NCBI GenBank assembly: GCA_000708835.1
Contig: DF236974.1
Coordinates: 298,626-362,625 of the forward strand
Source of the DNA: Klebsormidium nitens
Lineage: Eukaryota; Streptophyta; Klebsormidiophyceae; Klebsormidiales; Klebsormidiaceae
Direction: 5' to 3'
DNA: 64,000 nt
Positions within the stretch are counted from its first letter, which is position 1, and each line of letters opens with the position of its first letter. This document shows positions 49,140 to 58,738 of this stretch, in pieces. The position numbers were made by a program, and so were the translations under genes. Under the pieces are notes generated by a model. That model was not told where the DNA came from and did no database searches. It worked only from the letters and a program-made list of their open reading frames with translations.

Positions 49140-51594
49140 ATGCATTCGGACCTCAATGAAAGCATCTCATCGTACCGGAGCCTTGATCTCCTGCCGGTTA
49201 CGTTCAAGCTTACATGGAACAAACTGGATAAGAAGAAAGACGCAAGTACCTTTAGATGCTCATACTCAAGCATCGTGGATGAGATTTCTTGGGGGTTGCA
49301 CGAAGACACAATTCGCAACTGTTCCGACAAGAATGCCCTTGCCCTTCTATGCGGACGATCGGGCCCAAACAGCATTATTATGATTGATATCGACTTGCCC
49401 AAAATGAATGAAAGCAAAACCTTTGCTAATGGTCTTGATGTCTGGAAACGCTTGACAAAAGCGCACGGCGAACCTCTCACCTGGACAGCCGAAACACAGA
49501 GTGGCGGCTTGCACTACTACTTTGAGCGGATTCCCCCGGGCTTGAACGGAAGGCAGACGCAACCAAGCTATACATCAACTCCAGCCAAACGACTATTGAT
49601 TTTCGAGGCAATGGCATATGCTTCGCACCCCCCACTACCATCATTCGTGACGGTGAAGAGCGTTCATACGAATGGCTAAAGTCTCCTTGGAAAACGAAGC
49701 TTGCCTGCCTTCCGTTGTGGCTCGTAGATATCTTGAACGCTCAAGACTCCACAAAGCAAGCTGCCCAGGGATCGACAAAACACCCCAGCAATAATACATC
49801 AAGTGTGAGTAAAGCAGAGGCAAAACATACAATTACCACAGAACTCTCGTCTCAGCAAGCAACCTCTTCCATCGAGGCCGAAAAGGCAATCCAAGTTGCA
49901 ACGCAGCTACTGCGAAGTAGATGCAACGATGAAACAAGTTTCTACAGACTCGGCATCAAGCTTCGAGATGGGGAAGCCATCTTAAAGTTCAGAGTGAAGG
50001 AGAGCAGAATCTGTCCTTATGGAGAGGAACACACGAGCAACAGTTTCAGCATCATCTGCAACGGGATCTGCATGGAATACCGTTGTTTGTCATCAGCATG
50101 CAAAGAGCGACCAAGAGTGCTTCTCGGGGTGCACCATTGGCCTTCGCTTTTGATTTCCAAAGCACGTTTTGATCTGCGCCCTATCGAGGAAGCGGAGAGA
50201 ATCATATCAAGCAGCAAAAGCAGTGTCGACAAAGTGCAGTATCAAAGCATGTGCCAACAACTCACACAGACTGCTATCGACACGATGAATCACTACTTCT
50301 GCGTTCTAGACGGCAGCTCAAAAGTGCTCTTTATCGAGACCATCTTCGTTGAAAGAGGTACTACTTGGGTGTCAAATGACAGCATCATTCGAACAAGAGC
50401 TGAGTTCTTGGAACGGGTCGAATCATTTAACCTGGACAATCTTAAGATTGGCAACCTTGGAAAGGTGTGGTGCAAGTCATCAACGAGAAGGACGCTCAAC
50501 AAGGTAGTCTTCGAAGCAAACTCTCGTCTGGTTTCGCCTAACAATTACAATCTGTTCTACGGCTTTCCCTTCGCTTACGAAGCGGATCAGCCTGTTGACA
50601 TGAAACAAATCGATCTTCTCTTGAAGCATATCAACGAGGTATTGGCAGACAATGATCCTGCTGTAGCGGACTACCTTCTAAACTGGTTAGCTCACCTTGT
50701 TCAGAGACTGTATAAGAAAATTGGTACTGCACTTGTGTTCAGATCTGACCAGGGCGCAGGCAAATCGATCGTGACAGATTTTGTGGGGAAACATGTCATC
50801 GGATCTCGATACTATCTGTGGAGAAGGTGATAGGCAAATTCAACGGAATAGCTGCAAATCTCCTTTTGGTTTGCTTCGATGAAGTAAGCAGTTGGGGTGG
50901 GGCCTACAAAAGTAATAACAGGTTGAAAAGCCTCATCACTCAAGATACAACAATCCTAGAGAAGAAGGGGATCGATCCCCTTCAGGTACCCGATCTTGCT
51001 AACTACTGGTTTAACACTAACGAAGACTGGCCGATCAAAAAAGAGGCAACCGACCGGCGCTACGCATGCTTTGAGGCCTCCGACTCTAGAATCGGAGATC
51101 AACCCTACTTTGATCGGCTTTGTGAAAGCCTCACTAGCACTACAGCTGAACACTTCTACCGGTACTTGATGTCAAGAGAAGGCATCGACACTTGGAACCT
51201 CAAGCAGATCCCAAAAAGCAAGTGGAGCTCTGCTCTCAGGGAGCACTCGATTCCATTCTGGGCAAAGATGATATGCGGGTTGCTGGACAACGGCAACTTT
51301 TCATCAGATTCGAAGACGAAGGTGCTAAGCGCCACCATCTTCCAAACTTATAGATCCTTCGTAGACAATCAAGGTGCAAAAGAAGATCCGCCGCGACAGA
51401 AAGACGTTCTGATTGGTCGGATCAAACGAACACTTGGACTGGATGGTTACAAAGATGTCAGTGGTCGCGGTTTGATCTTTCCAACAAGGAGTGAGCTGGA
51501 GAAACGGCTGCAAGAAATCCGCATGCGAGTCGACGAAGTTCATTGGGACGGATCATGGCCTTCTGACCCAACTTTAGTGATCTCATCGGCTTAA
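49140..51594 (+). pseudogene. Primase-polymerase/SF3 helicase (D5-like), copy 1, intronless, two single-base breaks
   Basis: Replicative primase-helicase as in large DNA viruses, phages and plasmids. Read in three successive frames: 49140 to about 49537, about 49538 to 50817, 50818-51594. N-terminal prim-pol domain: IIMIDIDLPK (DxD metal site), TAETQSGGLHYYF (catalytic His), TTIDFRGNGICFAPP. A Cys/His segment (RICPYGEEH...CLSSACKE) links to the helicase. SF3 helicase: Walker A FRSDQGAGKSIV, Walker B LLLVCFDEVS, and NTNEDWPIKKEATDRRY downstream. The first break falls at a run of five C (49533-49537); the second is near 50810-50818, between SRYYL and VEKVIGKFN. Both are equivalent to losing one base. 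All domains are otherwise preserved, so decay is young or the breaks are sequence errors. Homologous over its length to the minus-strand copy at 54798-58738. Confidence 0.8.
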
Positions 51595-51621
51595 TGTTCT
51601 ACAACTCTGACTCAATACCTA

Positions 51622-52686
51622 TCATTTCCTTTCATAGGTAACCATTGCTGTCCCCCAGTCGTGCAACATGCGATTTGCTAACTGCTTCCTTTCAGCGATT
51701 GGGTGATCATTCACGAAATGTTCACTGATGTAAAGGTGCCTAAGATGGTTTTGGTTCAAGTGTTTGCCTGTAGGGAACGTTATCGATGCCATAAATTTTG
51801 TAAGGTAATTATCTGACATGGCTTCTGTTGTATTTCCCAACCGAGAGAGACAAAAACCTCGAGGAACGAGCTCGATGGATCTTTTGATGTAGTTGCTGAG
51901 TCTCTGGCTGAGCTCAAATTCGCCTGTTCCGTAGCGCCTACATGTCTTATAGGTCTTGAGTACAAGCACAAATTCACCACTTGTGCTTTCACGAAGGCAG
52001 TTCCCGGTCTCCTTATATGTTTCTTTGGCTTCGTCGCAGTAGAAACTACCGTCAGCTTTCTGAAGAGGGAGACCGCTGAGATCCCTTCTCTTAGGTGGCT
52101 CTAGGATATTGAACGCAAGCAGTAGGTGCTGAAACACTACTTTCACGTCGTCTCGGCTGAGATTTGCATCGTTTTGTTTCGAGTTTGGCATAATCTTTCT
52201 CCGGATGTGTCTGTTGAGCTCTTTCGCTTTGCTTTTGAGCTCGTCCATAGAGATCCAGTTTGCAGCTTCTTTCTCCGTTGCCTTCTGTTCACTGGCCTTC
52301 TTCTCTAAAGCCACCTTCTTCTCGGTGAAGGCTTTGAAATAAGTCTTGTATGTAGCGTCCCATTTCTTCTCGTGAGCCACGACCATCAGAGGTGTCAACT
52401 TATTCTTGTAGGTGCCAGGGTTGGGGTACTTTGCGTTAAGTTTTTCGAGTATAGAAGCAGTATCTTTAATCCAATCCAATGTGGAAGGCAAAACGTTGCC
52501 TCCTATCACAAGGTGATAGATTAGTCGTACACTATTCAGGTATTGGCAGATCGTAATTTCAGCCCGCTTTCCATCCTGAAACAGGTTGCGTAAAGCTGCC
52601 TCACCTGATGATATCGTTCGCTGTACATCCCCTTGATTGTTGGAAGTCGATTCCGTGCTCGATTGAACGGATGCTTTTGAGTCCAT
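51622..52686 (-). CDS. Tyrosine recombinase (integrase)
   Basis: 354-residue frame from ATG 52686, no introns, intact. The C-terminal half looks like a tyrosine recombinase catalytic domain: a first Arg in LEPPKRRDLSGLPL, a beta-hairpin Lys candidate in FVLVLKTYKT, the box NQNHLRHLYISEH, and LHDWGTAMVTYERK with the presumed His and nucleophilic Tyr four residues from the end. The N-terminal half is helical and Lys-rich (EKKASEQKATEKEAANW), as expected for a core DNA-binding domain. Similar recombinases are known from algal and giant viruses, polinton-like viruses and Crypton elements. Transcribed against primase-helicase copy 1, with 27 bases between the stop codons. It probably integrates or excises the cluster. 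Assignment rests on motif pattern, not on a search. Confidence 0.66.
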   Translation of the reverse strand: MDSKASVQSSTESTSNNQGDVQRTISSGEAALRNLFQDGKRAEITICQYLNSVRLIYHLVIGGNVLPSTLDWIKDTASILEKLNAKYPNPGTYKNKLTPLMVVAHEKKWDATYKTYFKAFTEKKVALEKKASEQKATEKEAANWISMDELKSKAKELNRHIRRKIMPNSKQNDANLSRDDVKVVFQHLLLAFNILEPPKRRDLSGLPLQKADGSFYCDEAKETYKETGNCLRESTSGEFVLVLKTYKTCRRYGTGEFELSQRLSNYIKRSIELVPRGFCLSRLGNTTEAMSDNYLTKFMASITFPTGKHLNQNHLRHLYISEHFVNDHPIAERKQLANRMLHDWGTAMVTYERK

Positions 52687-53205
52687 CACTACCTTATACT
52701 ACAGAGACCCATTTTAATTCTGAGATTAAAACGAGGCGCATTCTTGAGATGCGTCCCCTAGGGAATCGTATTCTGGAATTTTCTGCTGCCCAGAGCAAAC
52801 AGCTTGGAATTGGTCTATCGACCACTGCCTCATATGACCTTACCACCTGAGGTGGCCTTCATTCCAGAATTAAAACTCTGGAGCCGCAAATTTTCCCAAC
52901 ATGCGGTCAAAATGGCAAAAGCTCCCAGCAAAAGTTTGCTCCCGGGGTCCCAAATTTGGTGTTAATTCGTACGAAATAGGAATTTGCCTTCTAGAATAGT
53001 GACTGGCACAGTTCAACTTTTCAAAGTGCTTCATGTAGACAAGAACATGCCTATATAGGGGCAACTTCTGATAATCATTTGTCAACAATCCTGCCGAGTC
53101 AACGAGACAACCAAAGTGCTTCAGGGGGGCAACCTCTTAAGTAGGCAGCATGATGCATTTTCGTACCTCCTTTATTATCTCACGTTACATCATACAGCTG
53201 CCTAA
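52687..53205. other. Divergent spacer inside the cluster, candidate control or recombination region
   Basis: 519 bases between the divergent recombinase and lysine-rich-protein genes; the longest non-coding gap in the cluster. It contains imperfect inverted repeats, for example ATTCTGGAATTTTC near 52770 against ATTCCAGAATTAAAA near 52861, and CCACCTGAGGTGG near 52843. Promoters for both genes must lie here; an origin or att site is possible but not shown. Confidence 0.4.
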
Positions 53206-53799
53206 ATGGAGATTGCCTTCTCAAAAAGAAGCTTCAAGGTGCTACTCGCGCTTGACCATACCAAATCGGATGCTTCGAGCCTTTTCGAAGACACTCGTCT
53301 CGAAATTGATGCTGAAAAGGGGCGTGTTTCGCAAGCAGGCACACGCGCGGGTAGCCAGCTATTCAGGGCACTCAAGTGTACTAACGGTACAGCCATCAAA
53401 GCCCTCTGCAACGGTGTCTATGTCCTATTACAGGAAACGACTAGAGGTTCGGCTAAAAAGGAATTTGGATACGAAGTCATGATCTCTCGAGTCAAAAAGT
53501 GTGAACGACCTGTTGGCCTTCCTTTCGAGGGAACCTTCTCAACGGCAGCAAATAAGATACCGGTCGATGAGCTTGTTGAGATGCACGCTTCCGCATCGAA
53601 GGCAAAGAAGAAACAAGAGAGCACGAACAAATGCAAAGCCTCGAGCAAGGCTGCAAAGCAGACTTTCAAGAGGAAGTCAACTGATAAAGGTAAGGTGAAA
53701 CGATCAGCTACTACATGCACCTTAAAAGCCACTGGAAAAGCTCGGGGCAGCAAGGCAACAACGTTCAGGTGTGTTGCAGTCGATAGCGATGAAGATTGA
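53206..53799 (+). CDS. Cluster protein with lysine-rich tail, function unknown
   Basis: 197 residues from ATG 53206. The first 115 residues look folded (MEIAFSKRSFKVLLALDH, GYEVMISRVKKCERPVG). The last 80 residues are very rich in Lys, Ser, Thr and Ala (KAKKKQESTNKCKASSKAAK) and end in an acidic DSDED. The tail resembles histone-H1-like or viral DNA-packing tails and suggests nucleic-acid binding. Intronless. Possible partner of the recombinase or helicase; no homologue recognised. Confidence 0.5.
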   Translation: MEIAFSKRSFKVLLALDHTKSDASSLFEDTRLEIDAEKGRVSQAGTRAGSQLFRALKCTNGTAIKALCNGVYVLLQETTRGSAKKEFGYEVMISRVKKCERPVGLPFEGTFSTAANKIPVDELVEMHASASKAKKKQESTNKCKASSKAAKQTFKRKSTDKGKVKRSATTCTLKATGKARGSKATTFRCVAVDSDED

Positions 53800-53855
53800 G
53801 AGACAGAAGCCTAACAGTATAGACCTATTTTTCTTTTCATAAACAAAAATATAAA

Positions 53856-54206
53856 ATGGAGCGGGGCTTTACGTACTATGTGCCGAAGCAGTTAAATCCC
53901 CGTTTGTACAGCTTGCTGCCGTTGATCGATGAGATAGAGAGCTTTGGACCCGTTTGCTATGAAGGCCTCGTGGATGAAGGCCTCAGACTTCCAGTCGACA
54001 TGAGTTTGCTACGGAAGGGCGTTTTACTTTTTGTGTACCAACTCTGTAATGACGACCTCGTTGACTCATGGGACGATGTATTCAGCATAATGACAGCAGG
54101 TTTAACATATCATGAACCGGGCTCGTATTCCGAGGAGGAGGCAGCGCTTCTACTGTCAATGGCAAAGAGGATTCTCAAGATATGCAAAGAAGCGGAAGAC
54201 ATCTGA
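53856..54206 (+). CDS. Small acidic cluster protein, function unknown
   Basis: 116-residue frame from ATG 53856, 56 bases after the preceding gene. Acidic and mostly helical (YSLLPLIDEIESFGPVCYE, SEEEAALLLSMAKRIL). It overlaps the next frame by 25 bases, which in compact viral or plasmid genomes often means coupled genes. No family recognised. Confidence 0.45.
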   Translation: MERGFTYYVPKQLNPRLYSLLPLIDEIESFGPVCYEGLVDEGLRLPVDMSLLRKGVLLFVYQLCNDDLVDSWDDVFSIMTAGLTYHEPGSYSEEEAALLLSMAKRILKICKEAEDI

Positions 54207-54682
54207 GTTGGCCGTTGAGATGTGCGTTAATGTGTTTGAAGAAACAAAGCTCTGTATATGAGAATGACATCAACCATCTCGAGAAGATGGATCTCGGCAC
54301 TGACTTCAGCATCATACGCCTTGTGCACTGTAGCATGTGTGACAAGAAGCACCGAGTTGTTCAAAACGCATTGCTTCCAACCGAGTCGGAGATTCCTCTA
54401 TCATCAGAGGGCGTGCCGAGGTGCAAATCATGCCCAGAAGCGCTACAATTGAGAAGGCAAGATTTCTACAGATGCAACAGATAGCGTTTGCTTGAGCAGA
54501 AGAAAGTATGGTATCGAAAACGAAAGCAAGTGCTCCTGCTTCAAGACGCTGCAAAGCGCCTGCGAACCGGGAGAACTCAAAAACCTCATGCGAGCACTAT
54601 CTCAAAGCTAAAGAACGCAGGCGTTGAGTTCGACTTTTACAATAGGATTGTATGCATGAAGGCCGCCACCTCGAATGCATAA
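54182..54682 (+). pseudogene. Zinc-finger protein with one in-frame TAG
   Basis: One frame from ATG 54182 to the stop at 54682, interrupted once by TAG at 54482-54484. The first part (100 residues) has two Cys pairs, CSMCDKKH and RCKSCPEA, followed by YRCNR directly at the stop; the second part (about 65 residues) is strongly basic (KVWYRKRKQVLLL) and ends IVCMKAATSNA. Continuity of charge pattern across the TAG suggests that a longer protein existed, or that the stop is read through. Alternatively the first part alone is the gene. Confidence 0.45.
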
Positions 54683-54797
54683 GACAAGATAAGCTTTCGA
54701 AGCCTTATCTAAGCCAAATCCTCAAACATAAGTGACAACGTTCTAAGGTTCGGACAAGCTGTGTACAAGATCCTGCAGACCAAACTTATCGGGTCAC

Positions 54798-57700
54798 CTA
54801 CTCTGCTTCATAATGACTTTCAATGGCGACGAACACCTGTGGCCTCTTACCAAAGTCGTCTATAGATTCCCGTTTCTTCTTTATGAAACCCTTCTTTGCC
54901 ATCCTATCAGCTAAGCTTTCAACGCTAATTGTGAGCTCTCCTGAGGCTGCTTTATAATCGTTGAGAAACCCCGCAGCGTTGCCTCTGAGCGCTGGACCCC
55001 TCTTGCAGTGTTCGTCAATGAACTGCTGCAGCTTGTCGTTCTTTGCGAGATACTGGTCCAAGTTCACCGCGACAGAGGGAGGAACAACCCCAAGCGACAT
55101 CCCCTGACCGGAGAACTTTACGGCCCCTCTGACCAACCAGGAGAGAAGCTGCTCAAGCGTCTCCTCCTCTTGCATCCTTGCCTTCAACCCTCCATCCAAA
55201 GGGCGGTGCCGAGAGTTGTTCGAGTCAAACTTTTCCCGACTTACGTAGAGGTTGGGAAAGTCAAACACAAGCAGCCGACGGTTTATAGCTGGGTCGGTTA
55301 CGTCTTGAAATTTAGGGGGGTGGTTTGTCATAAGGACAGGTAGGTTCATTAGGGGAAAGGTCTCCGTTTGGCCGTAAGGTGCACGCGCAGAGATCAGCCC
55401 TCCCCCAGTTGTCGCTTTCACTGAAGCCGCATCGAGCTCTTCCTCTTCAGCAGTCTCATCAGTGATGCTCAGGCGAAGCCCTTTCGGTGCGTGCATGTGA
55501 GGAGTTGGAGCGCCCTTTGAAACTGGTCTCTGCCCGGCCGTTTTCACCACCACGTCCTTGGACATAACACCGCAGTATGGGCCAAAAGTCTTCTCCAGCA
55601 TCTCTTTTGTGACGCCCTTTCCATTGCCTGCACGAACAGTAGAGGAGTCCTATGAGCATTTTGCAGAATCCAACCGTACCTAAGCTGAACCAGAGCCCGG
55701 AGGTGGGAGCTTCCAAAAAGATCCACCTTCAATGGTATGGAAGACTTTCGGCTCTTGTGACCAGTGCCAAACCTTCATAGGACCAACATGTCCAATCGAA
55801 GGGCAGAAAAATCATGTCCGACATGTCCGACCAGTAGCAAGACTTTTTGAAGCATCTGGACGGCAAGGGCTAGACTGAGCTCTCAGGACTTGAGTCCAAC
55901 ATGTGCGACAAGGAACAAGACTTTTCATGTGCGACATGTCCGATCAGAAGCAAGACTCTCTCTTCAAGAGCATCATCGTACGTTGAAACTGTTGTCCCAG
56001 TGACGCTTCGTACTCTAGACTATTTCTCTAGGATTGAAGCGGTGCTGACACACCAAGTCTGGAGGCAAAGAAAAAGCAGGGCACCGTAGGCAGGCAACTC
56101 ACCGCCCAATCCAACCAAGAACACGATCTTCTCGCAAGCAACGGACCCAGTGACGCCGTACCCAAGAACAAGCTGGAGAGTCCAAATGACTTCCTCGTCT
56201 CCGTTGAAGACATCGTTGAAGAAGTCGTCAATCCGAGGGGAGGGAAGATCGAGGCCCTGCGGTCGACTTGAATAGTGTTATTTCCTCTTAGATTGGAGAA
56301 GCGTGCCGTGCGCACGTCACTTGTGAACGAGTTCGCAGATGCAGGCATTTGGTCATGTCCGACATGTCCGACCAAAAGCAAGACTTTTCTCGAGCGTCAT
56401 GTCCGACATGTCCGACCAAAAGCAAGACTTTTCGACAGTAATCGACAAGGTTGGATCCAGGAGCACGCCGGAGATTTACCCGGTAATATGTGTTTGCAAG
56501 CTTGCTGCACATGTATTGGGGGCGATGGATGTCCAGCTTGCCAGTGCGCAAGTCGATTACTCCATTGTTGACGTTGAGGATGTTAGGATCGCTGTCGAGC
56601 TCGTTGAGAAAGGTGCTCGAAAACATCTCTCCTTTCGTAACCCTTAATGTGTCCTCTGCAGCGCGCCTGTTGTTGTAGTCACGAAGTTGCCTAAGCCTCC
56701 GCTCAATTTCGGCTACCTTCCCCTTGTCAGTTGCGCGCTTCAACTCTTTTTGCAGATCGTTCCTGACTCGGTCTATCACCGTGCTCAACTGATGCATGAG
56801 GATGTATAGCACCTGGACGTCTAAAGCTTTCTCGTACACCTTTCCAGTCCAGATGAAGAAGCCTGCGGGAGTGTTCACAATCCTGGAAAAGAGAGCGTGA
56901 ACGAATGATTCAGGATGATTTACAAAGGTCTTGAACGGTCATGTCCGAGATTAACGACCTGAATCAAGACTTTCTCAACTGAACCTTTCATGTCCGAGAT
57001 GTCCGACCAGAGTCGGGGGCTTTCTCAAGGGTTCTGAATGATACATGTCTGACATGTCCCACGAAGAACAGGGGCTTTTCAAAACGGCTTTACTCTAGCC
57101 CCCCTTGGCTTAAGCAGTCTCTGAATATTCAAGTCTTCAGGCATCCTCGAACATCCGATTCAGAAAAGCCATGCTCAAAAGCCACCTCTGCACGACCAAT
57201 CGCACAAATATAACGGAGGAGTGGAAGCAGCTTGAGCAACTTTAGTCGTGTGCCTACCTTTTACAGAATGAGCACATGTATGAGAAGATCCGGCTGCCGC
57301 CCTTGTCTCCTTGAAACGCCCAGAAGTCCACGAGCTCCTTCGTAACACACCCGTAGATAGCTTCATCTCGATCAGCATCAACCGGCTTGACAGAAGCTTC
57401 ACCCTGGGCACAACTCAAGACGCCAATCTGCTTCCGTGGCCTGATGATGGTGCACTCTGGAGAGTTGCACACGTACTCGAGTCTGCTGCCCTTCACTTGG
57501 ACGCAAAAGTTGTTTGACCCCTGATGTTGATGGCCATAAGGGCACGTACGTTCCCCTTGGACCCGAAAGACGTACAGGTTGCCCTTCCGCTTGTCAAAAC
57601 GCGAAGTACTGTCGCCGCATGCCGCAAGGCAGCTTTTGATCTGCTGAAGCACTGCAGCATCTGGCTCTTCACCAAAGACCCCCGCAACATCGGTGGGCGG

Positions 57701-58738
57701 TTGGTGAGCGCTCACCCTCTTGCTCAACACAGCGATAGTCCTGCACCATGAAGGAACTTATTGTCAAACGTGCAATCATTGAGCTGATTTTACAAAATGG
57801 AGGAGAATTGGTCTGTATCCGTGCACCCAGAAGTAAGTCAAAGCGAGCTTGTTGATCTGAATCCTGACGGTCGGAAGAAGCCTAGGCGTTGATGTCATCT
57901 GTCTGCTGAGGAACGCTTCTCTTCACTGAAAGTACCGGTCAGTTTCAATTTTGAATGTTTAGAATTGGAGAAATGGCGATCAGTCAGCTAGGTTGATTCT
58001 GACCCAGGCTGTGAGGCAACTTCTTCCACATGCTGAAGGCTTAAAAACTCACCCTACAGCCGCATCACTCCGGTTGAGGATGTCAATCAACCAGTTCGTC
58101 ATGGCCCTCAGGTTGCTACGATCCGCTGCAATCTCCTACTCCCACCGGTAAGCTCTCACTGTCTCTCCATCCCGCCCTATGTACTTGCTGGGCGAAATGA
58201 AGCAGATGCCCCCATTGCCGCGCACATCGATCCCCACTTGGCACCCCCCACACGAAATCTTTTCCCTGTTGTTGCAGTTCAGCAACCCCGCTGCGCTCGA
58301 CTCTGAAAGGCTGGAGAAGAGATGCAGACCGCCGTTGCCCGTCCTCTCTCTGGGAGTGTCTTTTGGCAGCGCACCATGGGCGGTGACCATTTCCTCAAAT
58401 GCCTTCAAGCCGTTGTCTTTCATGTCAATGTCGAGAACGAGAACGTCCGACTGGCTGCCCGTGATGATTGCGAGGCACGGTGCTCCTGGGCGGACGAAGT
58501 CTGAAAGGCAGTTGTCGAGAGTGCAGCCCTTCCAGCCGGCGGAAAACTGGGGGAACTTCTTCTCTTTACCGTCCTTCATTTCGGTGTTGATGTGAAGCGT
58601 GACAGACGCTACACCCAAGTCGAACAGACGTTGCGCAGCAGCCAGACAGATGTCCGCAGGAGGCTGGCTAGGCAGGTTGCCAGTGACCTGCACAGAAGCA
58701 ACACGGTTTTGAGCGAAGCATGAACATGTAGGCCTCAT
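54798..58738 (-). CDS. Primase-polymerase/SF3 helicase (D5-like), copy 2, five exons, one in-frame TAG
   Basis: Homologue of the copy at 49140-51594 but split by introns: exons 58738-58053, 57740-57258, 56882-56480, 56256-56103, 55627-54798, phases consistent. Prim-pol: VLVLDIDMKDNG, TGNGGLHLF, GIDVRGNGGICFISP. Zinc-like segment: RTCPYGHQH...CNSPECT. D5_N region: LNVNNGVIDLRTGKLDIHRP. SF3 helicase: Walker A FLVGLGG/NGKGV is cut by the last intron (G of GGN split at 56103/55627), then TNHPPKFQDVTDPAINRRL. A TAG at 58138-58136 follows AYRWE, yet the frame continues homologously (MTNWLIDILNRS, matching LPLWLVDILNAQ of copy 1), so one nonsense change or readthrough is implied; apart from that it looks intact. 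Start ATG 58738 is tentative. Three of its four introns contain GGACAT repeats. Codon use and GC are more host-like than copy 1. Confidence 0.75.
55786..55958. repeat. GGACAT-family repeats in last intron of primase-helicase copy 2
   Basis: Full or partial copies at 55812-55850, 55896-55925 and 55925-55958, plus a weak one at 55786. On plus they read CATGTCCGACATGTCCGACC followed by a purine-rich AGCAAGACTTTT tail. Confidence 0.8.
56353..56436. repeat. Tandem pair of GGACAT-family repeats (43-45 bp period) in intron 3 of primase-helicase copy 2
   Basis: Two nearly identical units at 56353-56393 and 56398-56436, each CATGTCCGACATGTCCGACC plus AAAAGCAAGACTTTTC. They are the best preserved copies of the family and are inside the intron between exons 3 and 4. 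Confidence 0.9.
56940..57082. repeat. Three degenerate GGACAT-family repeats in intron 2 of primase-helicase copy 2
   Basis: Copies at 56940-56980, 56989-57030 and 57043-57082, spaced about 50 bases, with the same order (ATGTCCGA..ATGTCCGACC, then a GGGGGCTTTTC-like tail). Confidence 0.75.

Larger units (their letters stand above)
48698..58738. mobile_element. Candidate tyrosine-recombinase / primase-helicase element, no capsid genes seen
   Basis: A run of closely packed genes unlike the host genes around it: basic protein (+), primase-helicase (+), tyrosine recombinase (-), lysine-rich protein (+), acidic protein (+), zinc-finger protein (+), second primase-helicase (-). Spacing is mostly 30-150 bases and all but the last lack introns. 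Replication (prim-pol plus SF3 helicase) and integration (tyrosine recombinase) functions together suggest an integrated plasmid-, transpoviron- or polinton-like-virus-like element. Major capsid, packaging ATPase, protease and family-B polymerase are not visible. Boundaries are gene boundaries only; I found no flanking att or terminal repeats. The intron-split copy at the right may belong to it or be a separate insertion. Confidence 0.5.

Noticed and set aside
56353-57082. Regularly spaced short repeats that look like a CRISPR array
   Set aside because: Repeats are degenerate, the spacers are partly repeated themselves, they lie inside introns of a eukaryotic gene, and no cas genes exist.
9480-58138. 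Reassignment of TAG to Gln in this nuclear genome
   Set aside because: The epimerase ends naturally at a TAG and host genes show no internal TAG; the three interrupted frames are in duplicated or mobile genes where decay is expected.
48698-58738. Complete giant virus or polinton insertion
   Set aside because: No major or minor capsid, packaging ATPase, protease or family-B polymerase is recognisable, and the cluster is bounded by other mobile genes.
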